Source: Planctomycetota bacterium
GTDB lineage: Bacteria > Planctomycetota > UBA11346
Direction of reading: 5' to 3'
Length of the DNA: 5,637 bases
NCBI GenBank assembly: GCA_007131555.1
Contig: SLQH01000031.1
Coordinates: 1 to 5,637, forward strand
The translations under genes were made by a program, and so were the position numbers. Position 1 is the stretch's first letter, and every line of letters starts with the position of its first letter. This document shows positions 1-5,484 of this stretch, one piece after another. The notes under the pieces were generated by a model. That model was not told the origin of the DNA. It saw nothing but the letters and a program-made list of their open reading frames with translations, and made no database searches.

Positions 1-665
1 GTACGTTGTTCGCCGGCCAGGTAGGCCTCGTCATAATCGTCGATCTTCTGGGCCCCGATGCTCTTGTAGGCCATGACCCGCTTGGCCGAGGGCACCCGTG
101 GCTCGTTGGCCTCATCGGTGATGGTCAGCAGCACCGGCAGGCGGCTGCGGACCACCTGATGGCCCTGTTCGGTATTGCGTTGGATGGTGATGGTGCCGTC
201 ATCCACGCTGCGCACCTCAACCACGCTGGAGACCTGATCGATGCCCAGCTTTTCGGCCAGCTGCGGACCGACCTGGGCGGTGTCGCCGTCGATGGCCTGA
301 CGGCCGCACAGCACCAGATCGTAATCGCCGAGCTTGGTGACGGCGCACTTCAGGGCGTAGGAGGTGGCCAGGGTGTCGGCGCCGGCGAAGGCCGGGTCGC
401 TGATCAGGACCACGTCATCGGCGCCCCGGAACAGGCATTCGCGCAACACATCGACGGCCTTGGGCGGCCCCATGGTGATGCAGGTGACATGGCCGCCGAA
501 GCGTTCCTTGAGGTCCAGGGCCTCCTCAAGGGCATGCAGGTCTTCGGGGTTGAAGATCGCCGGCAGGGCGGCGCGGTTGACGGTGCCGTCCTCCTTCATG
601 GCGTCGGCGCCGACATGGTGGGTGTCAGGCACCTGCTTGACGGTGACGATGATGTTGAGCCCCAT
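1..665 (-). CDS. etfB: Electron transfer flavoprotein beta subunit (EtfB/FixA), C-terminus cut by window edge
   Basis: This is the small subunit of the cytoplasmic electron-transfer flavoprotein, which pairs with EtfA and passes electrons between flavin dehydrogenases and an acceptor. The 221 visible residues begin MGLNIIVTVKQVPDT, the usual EtfB start, followed by an NPEDLHALEEAL segment (39-50), RECLFRGADDVVL (75-87) and the nucleotide-binding block GRQAIDGDTAQVGP (121-134). The RSRLPVLLTIT stretch (173-183) fits the EtfB signature region. The family is usually about 250-260 residues, so some 30-40 residues lie outside the window. The ATG at 663-665 (minus strand) is chosen because AAGGAGG lies 6 nt upstream (672-678). 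etfA would be expected next, to the left. The gene is divergent from argG. Whether it carries AMP or a second, bifurcating FAD cannot be decided from this sequence alone. The family call is secure. Confidence 0.95.
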   Translation of the reverse strand, partial: MGLNIIVTVKQVPDTHHVGADAMKEDGTVNRAALPAIFNPEDLHALEEALDLKERFGGHVTCITMGPPKAVDVLRECLFRGADDVVLISDPAFAGADTLATSYALKCAVTKLGDYDLVLCGRQAIDGDTAQVGPQLAEKLGIDQVSSVVEVRSVDDGTITIQRNTEQGHQVVRSRLPVLLTITDEANEPRVPSAKRVMAYKSIGAQKIDDYDEAYLAGEQR

Positions 666-688
666 GGACGCCCTCCTTGTGGGCCGGT

Positions 689-707
689 GCCGGGCTGGGC
701 GCCCGGC
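689..707 (-). promoter_or_regulatory. GC hairpin in the etfB 5' leader
   Basis: GCCGGGC (689-695) and GCCCGGC (701-707) form a perfect 7-bp stem around a 5-nt loop. It sits about 23 nt upstream of the etfB start codon and just outside its ribosome binding site. It would be transcribed in the etfB leader if transcription starts near the weak extended -10-like TGAGATAAC on the minus strand (733-741). In such GC-rich DNA a 7-bp GC stem can arise by chance, so a regulatory role is only a possibility. Confidence 0.3.
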
Positions 708-756
708 GGCCCGATGCAGGGCAGGAGGCTACGTTATCTCAGTTGCTCGTCAACGA

Positions 757-790
757 CCGGCCCGGACCGGTTCCCCGGACCATGGTCCGG
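757..790. promoter_or_regulatory. Palindromic candidate operator between divergent etfB and argG
   Basis: CCGGACCATGGTCCGG (775-790) is a perfect 16-bp palindrome. Its half-site CCGGACC also occurs at 763-769, exactly 12 bp before the copy at 775-781, and the inverted copy is at 784-790. A related GACCGG lies at 755-760. Three half-sites clustered in a 201-bp divergent intergenic region look like a binding site for a dimeric repressor or activator, or less likely a transcript hairpin. No regulator family is assigned, and the promoters on either side are not clear enough to place the site relative to them. Confidence 0.45.
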
Positions 791-866
791 ACGATGACAC
801 TGGCATGATCTGTGGGAACGGTTATGGTCCCGCCCCTGTCAACCACTGTCGATGGAGACCGAGACC

Positions 867-2153
867 ATGGCCCCAGCTGCGCGTCGTTCATCCTCATCCG
901 CTTCGACCGCCGCCCGGCGCTCCGATCGTGAACGGGTGGTGCTGGCCTATTCCGGTGGTCTTGATACCTCAATCATCGTCCGGTGGCTGGTCGAGCAGGG
1001 CTATGACGTGACCTGCTTCTGCGCCGACCTCGGCCAGCGCGAGGACATGTCCGGCCTGCGTGAGAAGGCCGCCCGGGCTGGTGCCGACCAGTGCATCATC
1101 GCTGATCTGCGCGAGGAGTTCGTGCGCGACTTCGTGTTCCCGGCCCTGGCCTGGAACGCCCGCTATGAGAACCGCTACCTGCTTGGTACCAGCTTGGCCC
1201 GACCGATCATCGCCAAGCATCTGGTCGAGACCGCCCGTCGGGTCGGGGCCACCACTATCGCCCATGGCGCCACCGGCAAGGGCAATGACCAGGTGCGCTT
1301 CGAGCTGACCGCCTACGCTCTGATGCCCGAGGTCAAGATCATCGCCCCGTGGCGTGATCCGGCCTTCAATTCGGTCATCAAGGGTCGGGCCGAGGCCATC
1401 GATTACGCCAAGGCCCATGGTATTCCCGTGCCGGTCACCAAGCGCCAGCCCTGGTCCTCGGATGAGAACCTGCTGCACATCAGCTTCGAGGCCGGGATGC
1501 TGGAGGATCCGGCCCAGCGGCCCTTGGACAGCATGGCCAAGCTGACCCGACCGCCGGCCAAGGCGGCGGCCAAGGCCCAGTCGGTGACCATCGACTTCGA
1601 GGCCGGGGTGCCGGTGGCCATCGACGGCAAGAAGATGGGTCCAGCGAAGCTGCTGGCGGCGGCCAACGAACTGGGCGCCGCCCACGGCATCGGTCGCATC
1701 GACATCGTCGAGAGCCGTTTCGTCGGCATGAAGAGCCGGGGCGTCTACGAGACCCCTGGTGGTACCATCCTGTGGGCTGCCCACCAGGACCTTGAAACCC
1801 TCACCGTGGGCCGCGACCTGCTGCATACCAAGGACACCCTGATGCCGCGCTTCAGTCAGATGGCCTACTATGGTTTCTGGTATTGCGAGGAGATGGAGGC
1901 CCTCAACGCCTTCCTGTCGGTGTCGCAGCGCCAGGTCAGCGGTCGAGTCACCCTGGAACTGTACCGAGGCAATGTGATGACCGTCGGCCGCAGTTCGCCC
2001 AACAGCCTCTACGATGCCGACATCGCCTCCATGGAGGACGATGCCGGAGCCTATGATCAGCAGGACGCCACTGGCTTCATCCGCCTCCAGGCCCTGCCTC
2101 TGCGGGTGGCTGCCCGGCGGGCGGCCCGCACTGCCAAGCGCTCGCGGCGCTGA
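867..2153 (+). CDS. argG: Argininosuccinate synthase
   Basis: This cytosolic enzyme joins citrulline and aspartate with ATP to give argininosuccinate, the penultimate step of arginine synthesis. The N-type ATP pyrophosphatase loop AYSGGLDTS is at residues 27-35. Further family blocks are ENRYLLGTSLARPIIAK (101-117), HGATGKGNDQVRFE (133-146), the central SDENLLHISFEAG and MKSRGVYETPGG, and the C-terminal GRSSPNSLYD and DATGFIRL. At 428 residues it is longer than the usual 400 or so. About 22 Ser/Ala/Arg-rich residues precede the first core strand, and the end is Arg-rich (from RVAARRAAR). The ATG at 867 is preferred over an in-frame ATG at 852 because GGAG at 854-857 sits 9 nt before it, whereas 852 has no purine-rich site. 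The Nfu-like gene starts 29 bp downstream with no terminator between, so the two are probably co-transcribed. Confidence 0.96.
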   Translation: MAPAARRSSSSASTAARRSDRERVVLAYSGGLDTSIIVRWLVEQGYDVTCFCADLGQREDMSGLREKAARAGADQCIIADLREEFVRDFVFPALAWNARYENRYLLGTSLARPIIAKHLVETARRVGATTIAHGATGKGNDQVRFELTAYALMPEVKIIAPWRDPAFNSVIKGRAEAIDYAKAHGIPVPVTKRQPWSSDENLLHISFEAGMLEDPAQRPLDSMAKLTRPPAKAAAKAQSVTIDFEAGVPVAIDGKKMGPAKLLAAANELGAAHGIGRIDIVESRFVGMKSRGVYETPGGTILWAAHQDLETLTVGRDLLHTKDTLMPRFSQMAYYGFWYCEEMEALNAFLSVSQRQVSGRVTLELYRGNVMTVGRSSPNSLYDADIASMEDDAGAYDQQDATGFIRLQALPLRVAARRAARTAKRSRR

Positions 2154-2182
2154 ACCCTTTTGTGGACCTTACAGGAGTCACC

Positions 2183-2482
2183 ATGTCTGATTGTGAATGC
2201 AGTTGCGGATGCTCCGGCACCGGAGACTGGGCCAGCCTCAGCCAGGAGCAGAAGCTCCAACGCATTGAGCAGATCCTTGATGACCAGGTGCGGCCGATGC
2301 TCAAGAGCGATGGCGGCGGCATGCAGGTGGTCAGCCTCGACGGCGAAGTGCTGACCATCAGCTACAGCGGCGCCTGCGGCGGTTGCCCCCATGCCCTGAC
2401 CGGCACCAAGATGTTCATCGCCCGCCAGCTGGCCGGGGCCCTGGGCATTGAACTGACCATTGAAGTGGTGCGGCCCGAATAG
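2183..2482 (+). CDS. NifU-like (Nfu) iron-sulfur cluster carrier with Cys-rich N-terminus
   Basis: This small protein of 99 residues is essentially one NifU C-terminal (Nfu) domain. In that family, two protomers hold a transferable [4Fe-4S] cluster through a CxxC motif. The domain runs from about residue 25 to 97: IEQILDDQVRPMLKSDGGG leads to GACGGCPHA, with the ligands at Cys65 and Cys68. The N-terminus carries four cysteines at alternating positions (Cys4, 6, 8, 10; CECSCGC), which is not part of the standard domain and could bind an extra metal or cluster. The ATG at 2183 is chosen over an in-frame GTG at 2162 because AGGAG at 2173-2177 lies 5 nt upstream. It sits between argG and cimA. 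Delivery to the Fe-S dehydratases of branched-chain amino acid synthesis would fit, but that is inference. The family call is strong; the client is unknown. Confidence 0.92.
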   Translation: MSDCECSCGCSGTGDWASLSQEQKLQRIEQILDDQVRPMLKSDGGGMQVVSLDGEVLTISYSGACGGCPHALTGTKMFIARQLAGALGIELTIEVVRPE

Positions 2483-2492
2483 GCCCTCTGAT

Positions 2493-2533
2493 CGGTCCTG
2501 ATGCACAGGCGCATCCGGACCGCAGGATGCGCC
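2493..2533 (+). promoter_or_regulatory. Two mutually exclusive hairpins upstream of cimA (attenuator-like)
   Basis: Hairpin A pairs CGGTCC (2493-2498) with GGACCG (2517-2522) and GATGC (2500-2504) with GCATC (2511-2515). That gives 11 bp, one T·C mismatch and a 6-nt loop. Hairpin B pairs GGCGCATCC (2508-2516) with GGATGCGCC (2525-2533), giving 9 bp and an 8-nt loop. Both need GCATC at 2511-2515, so only one can form. This is the geometry of an attenuator or a switch in the 115-bp gap between the Nfu-like gene and cimA. Neither stem is followed by a T tract, so a simple intrinsic terminator is not supported. I saw no Ile- or Leu-rich leader peptide. Confidence 0.45.
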
Positions 2534-2597
2534 GCCCCAAGTCTGGACGTCATACAACGTTCAGGTGATGCATGATTTTCAGATCAGGAGACCCGTC

Positions 2598-4169
2598 ATG
2601 GAGATCTACGATACCACCCTGCGCGATGGCACCCAGTCTGAGGGGGTCAACATCTCCCTCGGTGACAAGCTGGCTGTGACCGAGCTGCTCGACGGCCTGG
2701 GGGTGGCCTACATCGAGGGTGGCTGGCCCGGTTCCAATCCCAAGGACGAGCAGTATTTCGCGGCCGTGCAGGACCTGAAGCTGTCGCAGGCCCGGATCGC
2801 CGCCTTCGGCTCAACCCGGCGGGCCAAGCTGAGTGCGGCCGAAGATCCCAATCTGGCCAAGCTGGTGGCCAGCGGGGCCCAGGTCTGCACCATCTTCGGC
2901 AAGACCTGGGACCTGCACGTGCGCGAGGCCCTGCGGGTCAGCCTGGACGAGAACCTGGTCATGATCGCTGATTCAGTGGCCTATCTGCGCGAACAGACCG
3001 GTCGCCCAGTGTTCTACGATGCCGAGCACTTCTTCGACGGGTTCAAAGCCAATCCAGACTATGCCCTCAAGACCTTGGCTGCCGCCCATCAGGCCGGGGC
3101 CGAGCGTCTGATCCTGTGCGATACCAACGGTGGCTGCCTGCCGCATGAGATCAGCGCCGGGGTTGAGGCGGTGCGTGCCGCCCTGCCGGAGGCGGTCCTG
3201 GGCATCCATGCCCACAATGACGGCGGAGTTGGCGTGGCCAACTCCCTGGCCGCGGTCCGGGCCGGTTGCACCCAGGTCCAGGGTACCGTCAACGGGGTTG
3301 GCGAACGCTGTGGTAACGCCGACCTGTGCGCCATCATCGCCAACTGCGAACTCAAGCTGGGCCTGCCCTGTCTGCCCGATGGGCACCTGCAGCGCCTGAC
3401 CGAGGTCAGCCGCGAGGTCTGGGAGCGCATCAACATGGTGGCGCCGGTCAACCAGCCCTTCACCGGCAAGGCGGCCTTCGCCCACAAGGGCGGCATCCAT
3501 GTGTCGGCGGTCCAGCGCAACTCCAGCACCTACGAGCACGTCCCGCCGGAGTCGGTCGGCAATACCCGCCGCATCCTCATCAGCGAGCTGTCCGGCCGCA
3601 GCAACGTCATCGCCAAGCTGGCCCAGCGCTATCCCCAGTTGACCGATGCCACCCTGATGTCGGCGGTGCTGGAGGAGGTCCAGGACCGCGAGAACCAGGG
3701 CTATTCCTACGAGGCCGCCGACGCCTCCTTCGACCTCCTGGTCCGCCGCCATGTCGGCCAGTGGCGACCGGTCTTTGATCTGGTCTACTACCGCGTCCAC
3801 GGTCTGGGCACGGCCGGGGCCCAGACCGACCTGGTCGAGGCCACGGTCAAGCTGACCGTCGACGGCCAGGTCCGCCTGTGTGTCGCCGAGGGCAATGGCC
3901 CAGTCGATGCCCTGTCCCATGCCCTGCGGGCCGCCCTCGCCCCCTGCTATCCCGACCTCAAGGACCTGCACCTGGTCGACTACAAGGTCCGCGTGGTCAA
4001 CTCCAGCGATGGCACCGCCGCCCAGGTCCGGGTGCTGATCGACAATCAGTACCACGGTCAGCGCTTCGGCACCACCGGGGTTCACGCGAACATCATCGAG
4101 GCCAGTTGGCGGGCCCTGGTCGAAGCGGTGGAATACACGGTTCTCGGCCTGCCTGAGAACAAGGGCTGA
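2598..4169 (+). CDS. cimA: (R)-citramalate synthase
   Basis: CimA condenses acetyl-CoA with pyruvate to (R)-citramalate, the first step of the threonine-independent route to 2-oxobutyrate and isoleucine. The 523-residue protein fits the family length. The N-terminal TIM barrel opens with IYDTTLRDGTQSEG (3-16; catalytic Arg9 and metal-binding Asp10). YIEGGWPGSNPKD is typical of CimA and not of isopropylmalate synthase. HAHND (His204, His206) supplies metal ligands, followed by NGVGERCGNADL. HKGGIHVSAV starts at His296. From about residue 400 comes the LeuA-type allosteric domain, which in relatives senses isoleucine or leucine. The ATG at 2598 is preferred over in-frame GTG 2565 and ATG 2568 because AGGAG (2586-2590) is 7 nt upstream and it gives the standard MEIYDTTLRDG start. 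A paired-hairpin leader precedes it, and a long hairpin covers its stop codon. Confidence 0.95.
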   Translation: MEIYDTTLRDGTQSEGVNISLGDKLAVTELLDGLGVAYIEGGWPGSNPKDEQYFAAVQDLKLSQARIAAFGSTRRAKLSAAEDPNLAKLVASGAQVCTIFGKTWDLHVREALRVSLDENLVMIADSVAYLREQTGRPVFYDAEHFFDGFKANPDYALKTLAAAHQAGAERLILCDTNGGCLPHEISAGVEAVRAALPEAVLGIHAHNDGGVGVANSLAAVRAGCTQVQGTVNGVGERCGNADLCAIIANCELKLGLPCLPDGHLQRLTEVSREVWERINMVAPVNQPFTGKAAFAHKGGIHVSAVQRNSSTYEHVPPESVGNTRRILISELSGRSNVIAKLAQRYPQLTDATLMSAVLEEVQDRENQGYSYEAADASFDLLVRRHVGQWRPVFDLVYYRVHGLGTAGAQTDLVEATVKLTVDGQVRLCVAEGNGPVDALSHALRAALAPCYPDLKDLHLVDYKVRVVNSSDGTAAQVRVLIDNQYHGQRFGTTGVHANIIEASWRALVEAVEYTVLGLPENKG

Positions 4170-4192
4170 CGATCTCCGTCATCAGCCCTTGT
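4159..4192 (+). terminator. Terminator-like hairpin spanning the cimA stop codon
   Basis: ACAAGGGCTGA (4159-4169) and TCAGCCCTTGT (4182-4192) are a perfect 11-bp inverted repeat with a 12-nt loop. The loop can pair further (CG/CG), leaving a small bulge. The left arm ends exactly on the cimA TGA stop. No run of T follows, so Rho-independent termination is uncertain. It may act as a 3'-end stabiliser or a Rho-assisted end for the argG-nfu-cimA transcript. A smaller CGAC/GTCG repeat follows at 4194-4205. Confidence 0.55.
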
Positions 4193-4216
4193 GCGACGGT
4201 CGTCGGCGTTGTACTC

Positions 4217-4225
4217 TGGTATTCT
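4217..4225 (+). promoter_or_regulatory. Possible extended -10 promoter before the STAS gene
   Basis: TGGTATTCT (4217-4225) resembles an extended -10 element (TGnTATAAT) within the most T-rich part of the 122-bp gap after cimA, about 67 bp before the STAS start codon. I see no good -35 at the usual distance. The preceding hairpin and the gap length make a new transcription unit here reasonable, but the exact site is weakly supported. Confidence 0.25.
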
Positions 4226-4291
4226 TGGCTGGCTGATGCGGTTGTGTCTGCATCTGTTCCATGCTGGTGCCAGCAGTGAGGGAGGGGTCGC

Positions 4292-4765
4292 ATGACGCCA
4301 CAGGTCTCGACATTGGCGATCGCCCCGACCGCCACCGGCATGCTGATCCGCATCGAAGGCCGGGCCTCGATCCCCCAGAGCGAGGCGGTGGAGGCCGTGG
4401 TGCGCGACCTCTGTACCGCCGACAACCAGCTGCATCTGGTTATCGACCTTGCCGCTTGTACCTATGTCGACAGCACCTTCCTGGGCACCCTGGTGCGCCA
4501 GTGTCAGCGCCTGGGTAAGGACCGTTTCGCCCTGGTGGCTCCCGGCGAGGAGGCCCAGCGCCAGTTGGAGACCACCCGTCTGATCACCCTGTTCACGGTC
4601 CTGCCGGAGCCCCCGCCGGTGCTTGGCCCCTGGCAGGCTATTCCGGTGTCGGAGCTGGACGCCACGGCCTTCGCCCATCAGGTGCGCGAGGCCCATCGGG
4701 CCCTGGCCGCCATCCCCGGCCCCCAGCAGGCGGCCTTCCAGGCGGTGGTCGATCAGTTGGGGTGA
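4292..4765 (+). CDS. STAS-domain protein (anti-sigma-factor antagonist-like) with C-terminal extension
   Basis: This is a 157-residue soluble protein. Residues about 5-105 form a STAS domain, the fold of SpoIIAA/RsbV antagonists that bind anti-sigma factors and are switched off by phosphorylation. The diagnostic segment is LVIDLAACTYVDSTFLGTLVR (49-69). Ser61, directly after Asp60, lines up with the phosphorylated Ser58 of SpoIIAA, and Thr62 is an alternative. After a proline-rich link (PEPPP, 105-109) come about 48 further residues that look helical, absent from minimal antagonists of roughly 110 residues. The ATG at 4292 follows GGGAGG (4280-4285) by 6 nt. No RsbW-like kinase, PP2C phosphatase or sigma factor lies in the window, so the partner is unknown. 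yjbQ begins 23 bp after its stop. A role in another STAS pathway remains possible. Confidence 0.85.
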   Translation: MTPQVSTLAIAPTATGMLIRIEGRASIPQSEAVEAVVRDLCTADNQLHLVIDLAACTYVDSTFLGTLVRQCQRLGKDRFALVAPGEEAQRQLETTRLITLFTVLPEPPPVLGPWQAIPVSELDATAFAHQVREAHRALAAIPGPQQAAFQAVVDQLG

Positions 4766-4788
4766 GAATCGATGGGAGGGGAATTCTC

Positions 4789-5205
4789 ATGAAAAGTCAT
4801 CGTCAGGAACTCTGGTTCAACGTCCCGGCTCGGCGGGGCTTCCTCAACATCACACCCCAGGTTGAGGAGATTCTGGCGGCCAGCGGGGTCCAGGAGGGCC
4901 TGGTGCTGGTCAATGCCATGCACATCACCGCCTCGGTGTTCATCAATGACGATGAATCCGGGCTGCATCATGATTATGAGGTCTGGCTGGAGAAACTGGC
5001 CCCGCATGAGCCGATCAGCCAGTATCGCCACAACGGGGCCGAGGACAACGCCGATGCCCACATGAAGCGGCAGATCATGGGCCGCGAGGTGGTGGTGGCG
5101 ATCACCCAGGGCCGTCTGGACCTGGGCCCGTGGGAACAGATCTTCTATGGCGAGTTCGACGGTCGGCGGCGCAAACGGGTGCTGGTCAAGATTATCGGCG
5201 AGTAG
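4789..5205 (+). CDS. yjbQ: YjbQ family (UPF0047) protein
   Basis: The 138 residues cover the whole YjbQ/UPF0047 family. These are small proteins with a trimeric beta-fold and a conserved metal-site-like pocket. The E. coli member has a weak thiamine-phosphate synthase activity, but the physiological role is not settled. Recognisable blocks are the N-terminal RRGFLNITPQVEEIL, HITASVFIND (His45), HHDYEVWLEKLAP, YRHNGAEDNADAHMKRQIMG (80-98; His81, Asp86, Asn87, His91) and LGPWEQIFYGEFDG. The ATG at 4789 is chosen over in-frame GTG 4762 because GGGAGGGG (4774-4781) precedes it by 7 nt, and 4762 would overlap the STAS stop codon. It lies between the STAS gene and a small membrane protein in a tight same-strand cluster, but no thiamine gene is nearby to support that pathway. 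The family is clear; the function is open. Confidence 0.92.
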   Translation: MKSHRQELWFNVPARRGFLNITPQVEEILAASGVQEGLVLVNAMHITASVFINDDESGLHHDYEVWLEKLAPHEPISQYRHNGAEDNADAHMKRQIMGREVVVAITQGRLDLGPWEQIFYGEFDGRRRKRVLVKIIGE

Positions 5206-5211
5206 CCCCTG

Positions 5212-5484
5212 ATGAGCCCTCTGGAAGTGATCATGCTGTTGTGTTTCGGCCTGAGCTGGCCGATCTCCATCGCCAAGGCCCTGCGGACCCGGGTGGTGGC
5301 CGGCAAGAGCCCTCTGTTCATGATGGTGCTGATCTGCGGCTACGGTGCCGGTATCGGCCACAAGTGGTTCTACAATTTCGACTGGGTGATCGCGCTCTAT
5401 GTCCTCAACATGGTGATGGTGGCGATCGATTTGTCCCTGTACTACCGCTTCTGCGAGAAGAACTCCCGGGCCTCGTCCCGGTAG
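5212..5484 (+). CDS. Small three-helix membrane protein, possibly PQ-loop/SemiSWEET-like
   Basis: The predicted protein of 90 residues has three hydrophobic segments at about 4-21, 34-49 and 58-77, joined by a basic loop (ALRTRVVAGK, 22-31). The three-helix layout and the SWPIS motif (15-19) near the end of helix 1 recall PQ-loop/SemiSWEET half-transporters, but no canonical Pro-Gln pair is present, so transport is not claimed. The ATG at 5212 is 6 bp after the yjbQ stop, which suggests translational coupling, since there is no strong Shine-Dalgarno site. An in-frame ATG at 5233 with GGAAG upstream would remove 7 residues and remains possible. The last 14 residues (77-90), after helix 3, lie where the gene overlaps the 3' end of an opposing gene. 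The gene is likely real; its function is unknown. Confidence 0.75.
   Translation: MSPLEVIMLLCFGLSWPISIAKALRTRVVAGKSPLFMMVLICGYGAGIGHKWFYNFDWVIALYVLNMVMVAIDLSLYYRFCEKNSRASSR

Noticed and set aside
733..753. TTGACG and GATAAC on the minus strand as a sigma-70 promoter for etfB
   Set aside because: The two boxes are only 9 bp apart, far short of the 16-18 bp needed. Only the extended -10-like TGAGATAAC remains, as a weak candidate.
6..797. 263-codon plus-strand frame over the etfB region
   Set aside because: The minus strand here encodes a clear EtfB with a strong ribosome binding site. The plus-strand frame is its shadow.
801..816. Sigma-54-like TGGCA element upstream of argG
   Set aside because: The -12 GC doublet is missing at the required spacing, where GG is found instead.
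969..1826. 285-codon open frame antisense to argG
   Set aside because: It is opposite the conserved ArgG core, has no plausible start signal and encodes a low-information Gly/Leu/Asp-rich protein.
2501..2575. 24-codon possible leader peptide before cimA (ATG at 2501)
   Set aside because: It has no ribosome binding site and no run of isoleucine, leucine or valine codons, so it does not look like an attenuator peptide.
2973..4085. 370-codon open frame antisense to cimA
   Set aside because: It lies entirely within cimA in the antisense register where its first codon positions face the G/C-rich third positions of cimA. Such long shadows are expected in GC-rich genes, and the product has a Gly/Asp/Leu/Val-rich composition with no recognisable motif.
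4082..4696. 204-codon minus-strand frame crossing the cimA end and the STAS gene
   Set aside because: It overlaps two well-supported plus-strand genes and shows no family features.
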